DNA of 64,000 nt, taken from assembly GCF_014196805.1 (NCBI RefSeq), contig NZ_JACIEI010000002.1, forward strand, positions 186,001 to 250,000, in the 5' to 3' direction. Shown here one piece after another: positions 51,936-61,372 of the stretch (within the stretch, counting starts at the first letter, position 1; every line of letters starts with the position of its first letter). The position numbers were made by a program, and so were the translations under genes. The DNA is from Sulfitobacter undariae. GTDB lineage: Bacteria > Pseudomonadota > Alphaproteobacteria > Rhodobacterales > Rhodobacteraceae. The notes below the pieces were generated by a model. The model saw nothing but the letters and a program-made list of their open reading frames with translations. It did no database searches and had not been told where the DNA came from.

Positions 51936-53147
51936 TCAGACTCTTTCAATGATCGTGGCGGCACCCATGCCTGAGGCGATGCAAAGCGTGGCAAGGCCGA
52001 CTTCTTTGTCGGTGCGCTCCAATTCATCCAGCAGTGTGCCGATGATCATTGCACCTGTAGCGCCTAGCGGGTGACCCATGGCGATAGAGCCGCCGTTCAC
52101 GTTGACTTTTTCCTCATCCACGTCAAAGGCTTGCATAAAGCGCATGACAACGGCGGCAAAGGCTTCGTTGACTTCGAACAGGTCGATGTCACTGATGTTC
52201 ATCCCGTTATCTGCAAGGATTTTTTCAGTGACTGGAACAGGGCCAGTGAGCATGATTGTAGGGTCCGTGCCGATCTTGGCAGTCGCACGGATGCGCGCAC
52301 GTGGCTTGAGGCCGTATTTTTCGCCAAATTCCTTATTGCCGATCAGCACAGCCGCGGCACCGTCAACGATGCCCGAAGAGTTACCTGCGTGGTGGATGTG
52401 GTTGATTTTTTCCAGATGCGGGTATTTCAGCAGGGCGACTTTATCAAAGCCGGGCATCACTTCGCCCATGGCCTGAAACGCGGGGTTCAGGGAGCCAAGG
52501 CTCTGCATGTCGGTTTGGGGGCGCATGTATTCGTCTTCGCTCAGGATTTCGAGACCGTTCTGGTCACGGATCGTGATGACGGATTTGGCAAAGCGTTTTT
52601 CATCCCACGCTTTTTTGGCGCGTTGTTGGGACAGCACCGCCAGTCGGTCTGCCTGTTCGCGGGTAAATCCGTATTCTGTGGCGATGATGTCTGCCGAGAT
52701 ACCTTGCGGGACAAAATACTGGTTCATGGCAATGCTGGGATCAGCCGCAATTGCTGCGCCATCGCTGCCCATGGGCACGCGGCCCATCATCTCGACACCA
52801 CCAGCGATATAGGCCATGCCAGCGCCGCCTTTGACTTGGTTTGCCGCAAGGTTCACGGCCTCCATGCCAGACGCGCAGAAGCGGTTGATCGCAAGGCCGG
52901 GAATCCGCTCATCCAGATCGGAGGCCAGCACAGCAGAGCGGGCAAGGCAGCCGCCTTGCTCCATCACTTGGGTGACGTTACCCCAGATCACATCCTCAAC
53001 GGCATGGCCTTCAAGGTTGTTACGCTCTTTCACAGCGTTCAAGGTGAGCGCAGAAAGACGCAGTGAAGTGAGTTCGTGCAGCGCCCCGTCAGCGCGGCCT
53101 TTGCCGCGTGGGGTGCGCAATGCGTCATAAATATATGCTTCGGTCAT
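51936..53147 (-). CDS. Acetyl-CoA C-acyltransferase (thiolase)
   Basis: 403 residues; cleaves 3-ketoacyl-CoA to acetyl-CoA and shortened acyl-CoA. Acyl-carrying Cys91 in INRFCASGMEAVN, VNGGSIAMGHPLGATGA with the catalytic His, and LCIASGMGAATI with the second Cys. Length and pattern fit FadA-type degradative thiolases. Pairs with the FadB-type enzyme two genes on. Confidence 0.95.
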   Translation of the reverse strand: MTEAYIYDALRTPRGKGRADGALHELTSLRLSALTLNAVKERNNLEGHAVEDVIWGNVTQVMEQGGCLARSAVLASDLDERIPGLAINRFCASGMEAVNLAANQVKGGAGMAYIAGGVEMMGRVPMGSDGAAIAADPSIAMNQYFVPQGISADIIATEYGFTREQADRLAVLSQQRAKKAWDEKRFAKSVITIRDQNGLEILSEDEYMRPQTDMQSLGSLNPAFQAMGEVMPGFDKVALLKYPHLEKINHIHHAGNSSGIVDGAAAVLIGNKEFGEKYGLKPRARIRATAKIGTDPTIMLTGPVPVTEKILADNGMNISDIDLFEVNEAFAAVVMRFMQAFDVDEEKVNVNGGSIAMGHPLGATGAMIIGTLLDELERTDKEVGLATLCIASGMGAATIIERV

Positions 53148-53191
53148 GGTGTCGGTCCTTTCTTGAGGAAATCGTCAAGCAGCGCGGCAAG

Positions 53192-53380
53192 TTATGCCGT
53201 TTCACTGCGTGTGAGGCTGTATTGTGCTTTTCCTTCTTCGGCATAAAACCGGAAGGTAACGGGCCTTGTGGCATGATCAGTTTCATACATCATCAACCCT
53301 TCGGCGATCCATCTGCGATCCTGAATGGAGGCGCGGAAAGGGCTGAACATGGAAAACCAGCGTGAGGCGGCTAGAGACAT
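53192..53380 (-). CDS. Small uncharacterised protein coupled to GST
   Basis: 62 residues, MSLAASRWFSMFSPFRASIQ then RPVTFRFYAEEGKAQYSLTR. The ATG overlaps the GST stop by one base (TGATG), good evidence that it is translated. No family recognised; conserved position in the operon should be tested. Confidence 0.6.
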   Translation of the reverse strand: MSLAASRWFSMFSPFRASIQDRRWIAEGLMMYETDHATRPVTFRFYAEEGKAQYSLTRSETA

Positions 53381-54018
53381 CAGGCGCGATCCGCGGGTGA
53401 GCCGGGCATCAGATCATAGGGCGCTTTCCAGCCTTGTGTCTGTGACAAGCGGGTGAGCCATGCATCGATGTTCGGATAAGCGCTTCGGTCAAAGCCGAAG
53501 GGTTCGGGGTAATAGAGATAGCCACAGCAGCTCAGGTCTGCATTGGTAATGCCATCACTGACAATCCAGTTGCGCCCCGCGAGGTGGTTGTTGAGCAACT
53601 CGTAATTCACCGCAAGGCGTGCCTGATTAAAGGCAATCACCTCTTTAGGTTGTTTTTCAACGGGCATAAAGTTGATCAGAAAGCGCGTCATCCCCGCCAT
53701 AGAGCTGAGCTTGTGATTGTCCCACAGCACCCAGCGCAAAATCTCGCGGCGCTCGGTCGCGTCTTTGCCGCCGAACTTGCCTGATTTTTCGGACACATAG
53801 TCTTGGATGACGCCAGATTGAGTGAGCCTCACATCGCCATCAATCATCACGGGCGCTTCGCCCATATCGTTGATGGTTGTACGGTATTCTGGTTTGAGGG
53901 TTTCGCCGCCAAAGAAATCGACTTTGACGGGCTCCCAAGCCAGACCAGAAAGTTCAAGTGCAAGTGCGGCTTTATAGGCGTTCCCGCTTTCGCCGAAACA
54001 GTAGAGTTTGATGGTCAT
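53380..54018 (-). CDS. Glutathione S-transferase family protein
   Basis: 212 residues. Thioredoxin-like N-terminal domain (IKLYCFGESGNAYKAALALE; MGEAPVMIDGDVRLTQSGVI binds glutathione) and an all-helical C-terminal domain (SDGITNADLSCCGYLYYPEP). The start MTIKLYC has AGGAA upstream. It may detoxify electrophilic acyl intermediates of the surrounding degradation operon. Confidence 0.9.
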   Translation of the reverse strand: MTIKLYCFGESGNAYKAALALELSGLAWEPVKVDFFGGETLKPEYRTTINDMGEAPVMIDGDVRLTQSGVIQDYVSEKSGKFGGKDATERREILRWVLWDNHKLSSMAGMTRFLINFMPVEKQPKEVIAFNQARLAVNYELLNNHLAGRNWIVSDGITNADLSCCGYLYYPEPFGFDRSAYPNIDAWLTRLSQTQGWKAPYDLMPGSPADRA

Positions 54019-54096
54019 AGTCTGGTTCCTGTTGTCTGTGTGCCTAGCGGTGAACTTTCGGACGCGCATTGATCGCAAATGCTGAAGGGCCCGTTT

Positions 54097-54642
54097 TTAT
54101 TTAATCACTTTTGACGTGCCTTTGGGAAAGGTGACGTCTTTGAAGTCGGGATAGACTTTGCGCATCAACTCGACTTGGCGCGCGTCGTCGATGCGAATGA
54201 GATACCATTTGTCGCCGTCTTCCAAGGTGAGTGTTTGGTTGTTGGATTGCAGCTTCTGGCCTTCGGCTGTGCGGATCACAGTTTGCGTCGGGATCAATCC
54301 ATAGGGACGGCCAGTGGGCGTGGTTCGGAATGTGGCGTTCTCTAGCGACATACCAAAAGACAGGATTTTTACATCGCGTGTGGTTTCGCGGGTCAATTTA
54401 GCCAACTCACGGCGCAACATCGGTTCTGGTACGCCTGCATCCTTGGCGATGGTCGCAATCATACGTGGGGGAATGATATTGACGATTTCAGTGGTATTGC
54501 CGCGCACAAAAGCTTGCTCAAAATTGGCGATACGCGTCGAAATGGCTGCGCGATCCTCTGGGGGCAGTGTGTAGGATGATGTTTGCGGTGTCGTGCACGC
54601 GGCAACGAATAAGACGGAAGCCATGAGTATTTTGCGGATCAT
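54097..54642 (-). CDS. Uncharacterised lipoprotein in the beta-oxidation operon
   Basis: 181 residues with lipoprotein signal MIRKILMASVLFVAACTTPQ (lipobox VAAC). The mature protein is soluble-looking: EDRAAISTRIANFEQAFVRG, MLRRELAKLTRETTRDVKIL, TLEDGDKWYLIRIDDAR. No family recognised. Envelope location among cytosolic enzymes is unusual. Confidence 0.72.
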   Translation of the reverse strand: MIRKILMASVLFVAACTTPQTSSYTLPPEDRAAISTRIANFEQAFVRGNTTEIVNIIPPRMIATIAKDAGVPEPMLRRELAKLTRETTRDVKILSFGMSLENATFRTTPTGRPYGLIPTQTVIRTAEGQKLQSNNQTLTLEDGDKWYLIRIDDARQVELMRKVYPDFKDVTFPKGTSKVIK

Positions 54643-54703
54643 CGTGTCATTTCCTATCGTATAGTTGGCGCTGGGCCGTCGTGCCGTAGGGTTTGGCAGT
54701 TTC

Positions 54704-54916
54704 CTATTTCTTACGGGCGTCCAGTTCAGAGTTAAACAGCCGCATCCGCGCAATCAGGTTTTCTTCGTTTATGACCGATGAGAAGTTTTCAAAGATGAAG
54801 GACAGTGCTTCGCCTTCATCCAATCCAGAATCGGTGCTGAATTTCTTAAGCCTGCGATACCCGTCTTCGGTCATTGCAACGGGGAAGCGCCGTGTCAGGC
54901 GGAAGCGTTTTGGCAC
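54704..54916 (-). CDS. Small basic helical protein, GTG start
   Basis: 70 residues. Sequence PKRFRLTRRFPVAMTEDGYR with following helix FSTDSGLDEGEALSFIFENF resembles a ribbon-helix-helix-like regulator, but the match is weak. GTG at 54916 has AAGGAG at ideal distance. Fifty bases after the acyl-CoA dehydrogenase stop. Confidence 0.6.
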   Translation of the reverse strand: MPKRFRLTRRFPVAMTEDGYRRLKKFSTDSGLDEGEALSFIFENFSSVINEENLIARMRLFNSELDARKK

Positions 54917-54964
54917 ATGTCTCTCCTTGTAGGGTGGCGGGGGACGGCCCCCCGCCAGACAAGC

Positions 54965-56746
54965 TTAGAAGTTTGCCGCGTCGAGCGCCATAACCGTGTC
55001 CGCACCAGATTGGATACGTGTAAGGTGCAGGGCTGTCGCGGGCAGCTGGCGTGCCATATAGTAACGGCCTGTTGTCAGCTTTGTCTCGTAGAACGTGACG
55101 TCTGAGGCACCATTTGCCAATGCGATTTTGGCGGCTTTGCCCATCCGCGCCCACATCAGGCCAAGGCAAACGTGACCGAACAAGTGCATAAAGTCAGTAG
55201 AGCCAGCCAGCGCATTGTTGGGGTTCTTCATGCCGTTTTGCATAAAGTACATGCTGGCGGCTTGCAGGTCTTTGCTGGCGGCCTTGAGGGGCTCAATGAA
55301 GTCTGTGTCAAAGGCGTCATCCTGACCTGCATTCTCTTTGCAGAAGGATTTGACCAGATCAAAGAAGGCCATGAGGTGTTTGCCGCCATCTTGGGCCAGT
55401 TTACGACCCACAAGGTCAAGCGCTTGCACGCCGTTTGCGCCCTCATACAGCATGGCAATACGTGCATCACGGGTGAATTGGGACATGCCCCATTCTTCGA
55501 TATAGCCGTGACCGCCGTAAACCTGCTGGGCTTTGACGGTCATGTCATAGCCGACGTCGGTCAAGAAACCTTTGATGACTGGGGTGAGCAGGGACACCAG
55601 CCCATCTGCGTCTTTGTCGTTTGAACGGTGTGCCGTGTCGATCAGGGTTGCGCCCCAAAGGATGAAGGCACGCGCGCCTTCAACGAAGGACTTTTGATCC
55701 ATCAAAGAACGGCGGATGTCTGGATGCACGATTAGTGGATCGGCGGGTTTGTCAGGGAATTGCGCCCCTGTAACAGCGCGCCCTTGCAGGCGGTCATTCG
55801 CATAAATCACGGCGTTTTGGTAGGCTGCGTCAGCCGCGGATAGACCCTGCATGCCAGTGCCCAAACGTGCCTCGTTCATCATGGTGAACATGGCGCGCAT
55901 GCCTTTATGCTCTTCGCCCAGCAAGAAACCCGTCGCACCATCATAGTTCATCACGCAGGTCGCATTGCCGTGGATACCCATTTTCTCTTCAAGGGAGCCA
56001 ACGGAAACGGCGTTGCGTTCGCCCAGCGCACCGTCTTCATTTACCATGAATTTAGGGACGATGAACAAAGAGACACCTTTGACGCCTTTAGGGCCGCCTT
56101 CGATCTTGGCCAGAACCAGATGGATGATGTTATCCGCCATGTCATGGTCGCCCGAAGAGATGAAAATCTTCTGGCCAGTGATTTTAAAAGACCCGTCTGC
56201 TTGTGGTTCGGCTTTGGTCCGCATCATGCCCAGATCTGTCCCGCAGTGGGATTCTGTCAGGTTCATCGTACCTGTCCAGTCGCAGGCGACCATTTTCGGC
56301 AGGTACATGTTTTTTTGTGCGTCTGTGCCATGGGCCAGAATTGCTGTTGCTGCGCCATGGGTCAGGCCTTGGTACATAACAAAGGCGTGGTTGGATGCCG
56401 AGAACATTTCACCAACAGCAGAGCCGATGACAGCAGGCATATTCTGGCCGCCATATTGCTCTGGCATGTCCAGACCTGTCCAACCGCCTTCTTTGACCTT
56501 TGCAAAAGCTTCTTTGAAACCCGTAGGTGTGGATACTTTACCATCTTCCAAACGACAGCCTTCTTTGTCGCCGACGGCGTTCAGCGGGGCGAGAACTTCG
56601 GAGCTGAGTTTGCCCGCTTCTTCAAGGATGGCAGAGGTGAAATCCGGCTCCAGATCGGCATAGCCGGGGGTGGCGGATTCAGAGATTTTATGCACTTCGT
56701 GCAAGACAAATTGCAGGTCTTTTGTGGGGGCTGTGTATGTAGGCAT
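54965..56746 (-). CDS. Acyl-CoA dehydrogenase (long ~590-residue, DmdC-like class)
   Basis: FAD enzyme making the trans-2-enoyl-CoA. 593 residues, longer than the ~380 of classic acyl-CoA dehydrogenases, with an extra C-terminal domain. Blocks [31 protein letters not shown], and [20 protein letters not shown] then [19 protein letters not shown] are class hallmarks. The DMSP enzyme DmdC belongs here, but many relatives use other acyl-CoAs, so the substrate is left open. Second gene after the MerR regulator. Confidence 0.92.
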   Translation of the reverse strand: MPTYTAPTKDLQFVLHEVHKISESATPGYADLEPDFTSAILEEAGKLSSEVLAPLNAVGDKEGCRLEDGKVSTPTGFKEAFAKVKEGGWTGLDMPEQYGGQNMPAVIGSAVGEMFSASNHAFVMYQGLTHGAATAILAHGTDAQKNMYLPKMVACDWTGTMNLTESHCGTDLGMMRTKAEPQADGSFKITGQKIFISSGDHDMADNIIHLVLAKIEGGPKGVKGVSLFIVPKFMVNEDGALGERNAVSVGSLEEKMGIHGNATCVMNYDGATGFLLGEEHKGMRAMFTMMNEARLGTGMQGLSAADAAYQNAVIYANDRLQGRAVTGAQFPDKPADPLIVHPDIRRSLMDQKSFVEGARAFILWGATLIDTAHRSNDKDADGLVSLLTPVIKGFLTDVGYDMTVKAQQVYGGHGYIEEWGMSQFTRDARIAMLYEGANGVQALDLVGRKLAQDGGKHLMAFFDLVKSFCKENAGQDDAFDTDFIEPLKAASKDLQAASMYFMQNGMKNPNNALAGSTDFMHLFGHVCLGLMWARMGKAAKIALANGASDVTFYETKLTTGRYYMARQLPATALHLTRIQSGADTVMALDAANF

Positions 56747-56776
56747 TGGGTCTCTCCCTAGAGCAGATATGTCTGG

Positions 56777-57166
56777 TTAACTTGTTTTGCGCAGGGACGA
56801 GATCATCTTCTCCCCCCACTTAAGCTGGTCGCGTAAATCAGAGATGGCATCGTCAAGATCGTTGCGCTGTCTTTCCAAATCTTCAAGGCGTTTGCAGGCC
56901 AATGCATAGCTTTGTTCCATCTGGCTCTGCTGGCCGTCGCCTTTGTAGTACAGGTCCAGCAACAGGCGGATTTCTTCGAGTGAAAACCCAAAGCGTTTGC
57001 CGCGCAAGATGAGTTTGAGCCGTGCGCGATCCTTTTTGGTAAACAGGCGTTTCTGGCCAATGCGCTGGGGGAACAGCAGCTCTTTGGCTTCATAGAAACG
57101 CAAGGTGCGCGGGGTGACATCAAAGGTGTCACACATCTCGCGTATGGTCAGCGTGTCGGTGTTCAT
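56777..57166 (-). CDS. MerR-family regulator heading the beta-oxidation operon
   Basis: 129 residues. N-terminal winged helix (LTIREMCDTFDVTPRTLRFY then RIGQKRLFTKKDRARLKLIL) and a C-terminal coiled-coil (ACKRLEDLERQRNDLDDAIS). Resembles LiuR-type regulators of branched-chain/fatty acyl degradation in proteobacteria. It precedes the dehydrogenase by 30 bases. The ACGT-containing half-sites upstream fit such a regulator. Confidence 0.88.
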   Translation of the reverse strand: MNTDTLTIREMCDTFDVTPRTLRFYEAKELLFPQRIGQKRLFTKKDRARLKLILRGKRFGFSLEEIRLLLDLYYKGDGQQSQMEQSYALACKRLEDLERQRNDLDDAISDLRDQLKWGEKMISSLRKTS

Positions 57167-57470
57167 ATGTCTCTCACGGTTAAGGTGACTCGCGGCAGGC
57201 ATGTCGATTTCCGCAGGTGTATCGCCCTTGTGCCGCTTTACCTAGTGCGTCGTTACGTCAATTTCTACATTTACGTTGTGTCACGTTGCGTCAACTTGAG
57301 GGAAATGAAATGGGTTTGGGGAATTACAGGTGTAAGGCTGGCAAGCGGCTGAATGCTGCACAGCTGAACTGGTTTTCTTTAATAATGTGGCAGCAGATCA
57401 CTACCGTGCGACTGGGGCGCACGACAAACCTTGCCTGAGATAGATGCAGTGGGCCAAGGCCCGCGCTGAC
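57167..57470. promoter_or_regulatory. Promoter region with an array of ACGT-centred half-sites
   Basis: Between the two MerR genes lie TTACGTCAA (57253-57261), TTTACGTTG (57270-57278), TCACGTTG (57281-57288) and GCGTCAA (57288-57294), in mixed orientation. They cover TTGACG/-35-like sequence for the minus-strand operon. No gene is seen in this stretch. Confidence 0.55.
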
Positions 57471-57851
57471 CTAGGCTTTTTCGCTCAACGCGTCCAATGT
57501 CACATCGCGTAAACGCGTCAGCTCTACCAGTGCGTTATCAATCTGGGTCTTCTTGATCGCGAGTTCTTCCAACTGCCCGTTGGCTAAATCAATCCAAGCC
57601 CGCATTTGCGCTTCGGTGCCTTCGTTTTCATAGATCAGTAGCCATTGGCGAATATGTTCCAAGGAAATCCCAAAGCTGCGGCCGCGCAGAATCAATTCCA
57701 TCCGCGCGCGTTCGCGTGGTCCGTAGAAACGGGTGCGGCCTTCGCGGTCGGGGGATAGCAACTCAATATATTCGTAATAACGCAATGTGCGTGGTGTCAC
57801 GTCAAACTGCGCACACATTTCCTTAAAGGTCAGGCGTATTACTTCGCTCAT
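57471..57851 (-). CDS. Second MerR-family regulator
   Basis: 126 residues, clearly related to the MerR just downstream: LTFKEMCAQFDVTPRTLRYY, GRTRFYGPRERARMELILRG, LEHIRQWLLIYENEGTEAQM, then a helical C-terminus. The start MSEVIRLT is preferred; 56 extra upstream codons of the longer frame overlap the divergent thioesterase promoter. Probably controls the operon downstream, the divergent thioesterases, or both. Confidence 0.88.
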   Translation of the reverse strand: MSEVIRLTFKEMCAQFDVTPRTLRYYEYIELLSPDREGRTRFYGPRERARMELILRGRSFGISLEHIRQWLLIYENEGTEAQMRAWIDLANGQLEELAIKKTQIDNALVELTRLRDVTLDALSEKA

Positions 57852-57984
57852 GGTGTGATCGTCCTCCCACGAGCAAAGTAAAACCACTGGGCCGGAAGTG
57901 CAACGGTCCCTATTGCCCTTTATGCGTGTGACTGCTGTAAAGAGCCAAAGTGCAAGCCTGTGTGCTTGCCGCGAAGGAGAGCCG

Positions 57985-58407
57985 ATGGTTGATATAGTTG
58001 CGATGGCGAAACAGTTCATTCACGCCTTACCCCATTCCGTTATGCTGGGGATGGAGCCGCGCGAGATGGGCGCAGGCGAAGCCTCAATCAGCATGCCGTA
58101 TAAAGAAGAACTGATCGGCGATCCTGTCACAGGGGTTATTCATGGGGGCGCGGTGTCTGCCTTGATGGACACTTGTTGCGGGGCAGCTGTGATGTGCCAT
58201 CCTGATAATCGCGGTGGCACGGCGACAATTGATTTGCGCATTGATTATATGCGCGCCGCCACCCCCGGCCAGACGATTGTGGCCCGTGCGACGTGTTACC
58301 ATTTCACCCGCTCTGTCGCCTTTGTTCGTGCAGTGGCGACCGATGATGACACGGGTAATCCTGTCGCCACTGCCACAGGCGCCTTCACCGTGGAGGCCAA
58401 GAAATGA
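57985..58407 (+). CDS. PaaI-family hotdog thioesterase (1)
   Basis: 140 residues of the hotdog fold; hydrolyses acyl- or phenylacyl-CoA. Motif VTGVIHGGAVSALMDTCCG holds the conserved HGG(A), and IDLRIDYMRAATPGQTIVAR follows, typical of PaaI-like enzymes. AAGGAG precedes ATG 57985. Its stop overlaps the second thioesterase by ATGA. Confidence 0.9.
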   Translation: MVDIVAMAKQFIHALPHSVMLGMEPREMGAGEASISMPYKEELIGDPVTGVIHGGAVSALMDTCCGAAVMCHPDNRGGTATIDLRIDYMRAATPGQTIVARATCYHFTRSVAFVRAVATDDDTGNPVATATGAFTVEAKK

Positions 58408-58928
58408 GCCCGCGCAGCAAGCCAGAATCCGTACAAGTTATCAAGCAACGCCGCGATACTGCCTTACGGGTGTTGACCGAAGCCGTGCCCTATATTCGTT
58501 TTTTGGGGATCGAGTTTGAGCGTCGTGGGGATGAATTGACGGGGATCTTGCCCTTTAAACAAGGGCTGATCGGCAATCCGTTATTGCCCGCGCTGCACGG
58601 CGGGGCCACGGCGGCATTTTTAGAAGTCACTGCCGTGATGACGCTAAACTGGTTCCATCTTTGGGATGATCTGGAGGCGGGTAAGATCAACCTAGAAACA
58701 CTCACCCCGGCCAGTCTGCCGCGCCTGCCCAAGACAGTGGATTTCACCGTTGATTATTTGCGGACTGGTCTGCCGCGCGATGCCTATGCGCGTGCACGGA
58801 TCACCCGTGCAGGGCGGCGTTATGCCAGCGTTCAGGTTGAAGCGTGGCAAGACAACCGCGAACGGCTTTATGCGCAGGCCATGGGGCATTTTGTGATGCC
58901 CGCCCCTCGAGAAACTGAAGGTGAGTGA
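58404..58928 (+). CDS. PaaI-family hotdog thioesterase (2)
   Basis: 174 residues, a divergent paralogue of the preceding gene. LLPALHGGATAAFLEVTAVM carries the HGG motif, and TVDFTVDYLRTGLPRDAYAR matches the second block. An insertion (LWDDLEAGKINLETLTPASL) lengthens it. Adjacent paralogues may form a hetero-oligomer. Overlaps the transporter gene by 8 bases. Confidence 0.87.
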   Translation: MSPRSKPESVQVIKQRRDTALRVLTEAVPYIRFLGIEFERRGDELTGILPFKQGLIGNPLLPALHGGATAAFLEVTAVMTLNWFHLWDDLEAGKINLETLTPASLPRLPKTVDFTVDYLRTGLPRDAYARARITRAGRRYASVQVEAWQDNRERLYAQAMGHFVMPAPRETEGE

Positions 58929-60240
58929 TCTGGCCAACCAACGCCTGAGCCACAAACGCGTTCTGCATATTGCGATCCCCGTCGTCCTTTCTAACGCGAC
59001 CGTGCCGATTTTGGGCGCAGTTGATACGGGGGTGATTGGCCAGATGGGGCTGGCCGCGCCGATTGGGGCGGTGGGCATTGGGGCGGTGGTTTTGTCTGCC
59101 TTCTATTGGGTGTTCGGATTTTTGCGCATGGGCACAGTGGGCCTGACGGCACAGGCCGAGGGGCAGGGTGATCACGGTGAGGTTGCCGCCCTTTTGACGC
59201 GTGCCTTGATGATCGGTCTGGGCGCAGGTGTGGCCATCATTGCGCTGCAAGCGGCGTTATTCTGGGCTGCCTTTCGGGTCTCACCCGCCAGTGCCGAAGT
59301 GGAGACACTGGCGCGGCAGTATATGGCGATGCGAGTCTGGTCGGCACCTGCGGCGATTGCGCTTTACGGCGTCACAGGCTGGCTGATTGCACAAGAACGC
59401 ACACGGGCGGTGCTGGTGCTACAACTATGGATGAATGGGCTGAACATCGCGCTGGATTTCTGGTTTGTGCTTGGGCTTGGCTGGGGCGTGCAGGGGGTGG
59501 CTTTTGCGACGTTTTTGGCCGAATGGAGTGGCCTTGTGCTGGGCCTATGGTTTTGCCGTGCCGTATTTGCAGGGGCGGCATGGCGGGCGTGGGGCACTGT
59601 GTTTGACGCGGTACGCTGGCGGCGGATGATGGGGGTGAACACCGACATCATGATCCGCTCCATGCTGCTGGAGGCGATTTTCGTGAGCTTTATGTTTATC
59701 GGCGCGGGGCAGGGTGATGTGACGCTGGCTGCTAATCAGGTGTTGCTGCAATTCCTCATGATCACCAGCTATGCATTGGACGGTTTCGCCTTCTCTGCCG
59801 AAGCTTTGGTTGGCAAAGCTGTGGGCCGTCGTGATCCGGTGCATCTGCGCCGAGCGGCACTGCTGTCCACTGGCTGGGGGTTGGGCTCTGCTGCCCTGAT
59901 GGCGCTGGGCTTTGCCCTGTTTGGTGGCATGATCGTCGATGCGATGACCACCGCACCAGAGGTCCGGGTACAAGCGCGGATTTATCTGCCCTATCTGGTT
60001 GGGTTGCCTGTGATTGCCTGCGCGGCCTTTATGCTGGACGGGATATTTGTGGGGGCCACTCGAAGCCGTGACATGCGCAATATGATGGCGCTGTCTTTTG
60101 GCGTCTATGTTGGAGCGGTGCTGCTGCTAGAGCCACAATTTGGCAACCACGGATTATGGCTGGCAATGCTGATTTCCTTCATCGCACGCGGGATCACGCT
60201 GGGCCTGCGCTATCCCGCGTTGGAACGCGCAGCGGCTTAG
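58921..60240 (+). CDS. MATE-family efflux transporter (DinF-like)
   Basis: 439 residues with about twelve membrane helices in two MATE repeats. VLHIAIPVVLSNATVPILGA starts the first, and VNTDIMIRSMLLEAIFVSFM starts the second. Uses a proton or sodium gradient to export compounds. GTG start, overlapping the thioesterase stop by 8 bases. Linkage to two thioesterases suggests export of an organic acid or acyl product, as inference. Confidence 0.88.
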   Translation: MSDLANQRLSHKRVLHIAIPVVLSNATVPILGAVDTGVIGQMGLAAPIGAVGIGAVVLSAFYWVFGFLRMGTVGLTAQAEGQGDHGEVAALLTRALMIGLGAGVAIIALQAALFWAAFRVSPASAEVETLARQYMAMRVWSAPAAIALYGVTGWLIAQERTRAVLVLQLWMNGLNIALDFWFVLGLGWGVQGVAFATFLAEWSGLVLGLWFCRAVFAGAAWRAWGTVFDAVRWRRMMGVNTDIMIRSMLLEAIFVSFMFIGAGQGDVTLAANQVLLQFLMITSYALDGFAFSAEALVGKAVGRRDPVHLRRAALLSTGWGLGSAALMALGFALFGGMIVDAMTTAPEVRVQARIYLPYLVGLPVIACAAFMLDGIFVGATRSRDMRNMMALSFGVYVGAVLLLEPQFGNHGLWLAMLISFIARGITLGLRYPALERAAA

Positions 60241-61034
60241 GTTTTCACGGCACGGAGCAGATAACTCATCGGGATTTGCGCGTCGCGGTCTTTGTAGATG
60301 TCGTAATCAACCTCGCGGATCGAATGCGGGTACTCATGCAGGGCGGTCAGTGCCAGCCCTGCATCCAGCGCCGATTGCACGATCACACCCAGCGTATGGG
60401 CGAACCAATGCGCCTCTGGCCCGCCTTCGCTGCCCGTGCCGTCATATGTGATTGTCTCGGTCTCGATATGCGGTTGGGTGCGGAAATAGCTGAAGGCGGG
60501 TGTCTGTGGGGTGTCAGAGGCAGGGTCAAACATTTCTAACATGGGGTGGGTTTCATAGATCACCAATTGGCCGCCAATCCGCAGTAAGCTGGCGATAACC
60601 TTAAAGAACTGCGGTAGATCGGGCATCCAGTTCAGGACGCCGATGGTGATGAAAGCGATGTCGAAGTCTCGCGGCGCCTCTGCGGGCAGCGCATAGATGT
60701 CCCCTTGCACGAAATTCACATTATGGGGGCTTAACGTGTTCAACGTAGCAGCTTGCGCCAGAAAAGCGTCGGATTGATCGATGCCCCAACCTTCCGCCGC
60801 GCCAAGTGCCATGGCTGAAAACGTCTCGCGGCCATTGTTGCAGCCCACTTGAACCACCCGCGCCCCTGCCACGCCTGCGTCCTGCAGTGCGGCGGTCAGG
60901 ACCTCATCAAGAACCGATCCGCCCTGATGGATGGTTTTGCACAATGCCTCCCACTCTGTGCCAGCGCCATGCAGCGGGGCAGAGGCATTCCAAGCAGCAC
61001 GGTTCAGCGCGGTGACGTGGGTGGTGTCGCTCAT
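60237..61034 (-). CDS. Class I SAM-dependent methyltransferase
   Basis: 265 residues. SAM-binding VVQVGCNNGRETFSAMALGA near 61-80, GWGIDQSDAFLAQAATLN, and FDIAFITIGVLNWMPDLPQF as motif IV region. Small-molecule methyltransferase of unknown substrate. Last gene of the pyrD operon, overlapping the ArsC-like gene by four bases and the convergent MATE gene by four. Confidence 0.87.
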   Translation of the reverse strand: MSDTTHVTALNRAAWNASAPLHGAGTEWEALCKTIHQGGSVLDEVLTAALQDAGVAGARVVQVGCNNGRETFSAMALGAAEGWGIDQSDAFLAQAATLNTLSPHNVNFVQGDIYALPAEAPRDFDIAFITIGVLNWMPDLPQFFKVIASLLRIGGQLVIYETHPMLEMFDPASDTPQTPAFSYFRTQPHIETETITYDGTGSEGGPEAHWFAHTLGVIVQSALDAGLALTALHEYPHSIREVDYDIYKDRDAQIPMSYLLRAVKT

Positions 61035-61372
61035 AACAATGCCTCTACAGCTTCGGGTGGGCGTCCGATCACAGCGCGGTTGCCAGAAAAGACGATGGGG
61101 CGTTCGATCAGGATCGGGTTTTGTGCGGCGGCAGAGAGCAAACTTGCGCCACTATCTGTGCGGGTCAGCCCCAATTCTTTGAACAATTTCTCTGACGGGC
61201 GCAGCATGTCAATTACTGCAACGCCAAGGGCTACTTGGGCTTTCTCCAGCTCTGCCAAATTGGGGGCATCCTCCAGATATTTGCGCACCATATGAGGCAG
61301 GCCCGCCGCCTCGATCAACGCCAGTGTTTGGCGCGATTTTGAGCAGCGCGGATTGTGCCAGATCGTGATCAC
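61031..61372 (-). CDS. ArsC/Spx-like (YffB-type) reductase
   Basis: 113 residues with a thioredoxin-like fold. [20 protein letters not shown] holds the single reactive Cys of ArsC-type enzymes, and [15 protein letters not shown] supplies the usual basic/phosphate region. It could be a glutaredoxin-dependent arsenate reductase, or a YffB-type protein of unknown reaction. GTG 61372 overlaps the pyrD stop (GTGA). Confidence 0.85.
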   Translation of the reverse strand: MITIWHNPRCSKSRQTLALIEAAGLPHMVRKYLEDAPNLAELEKAQVALGVAVIDMLRPSEKLFKELGLTRTDSGASLLSAAAQNPILIERPIVFSGNRAVIGRPPEAVEALL

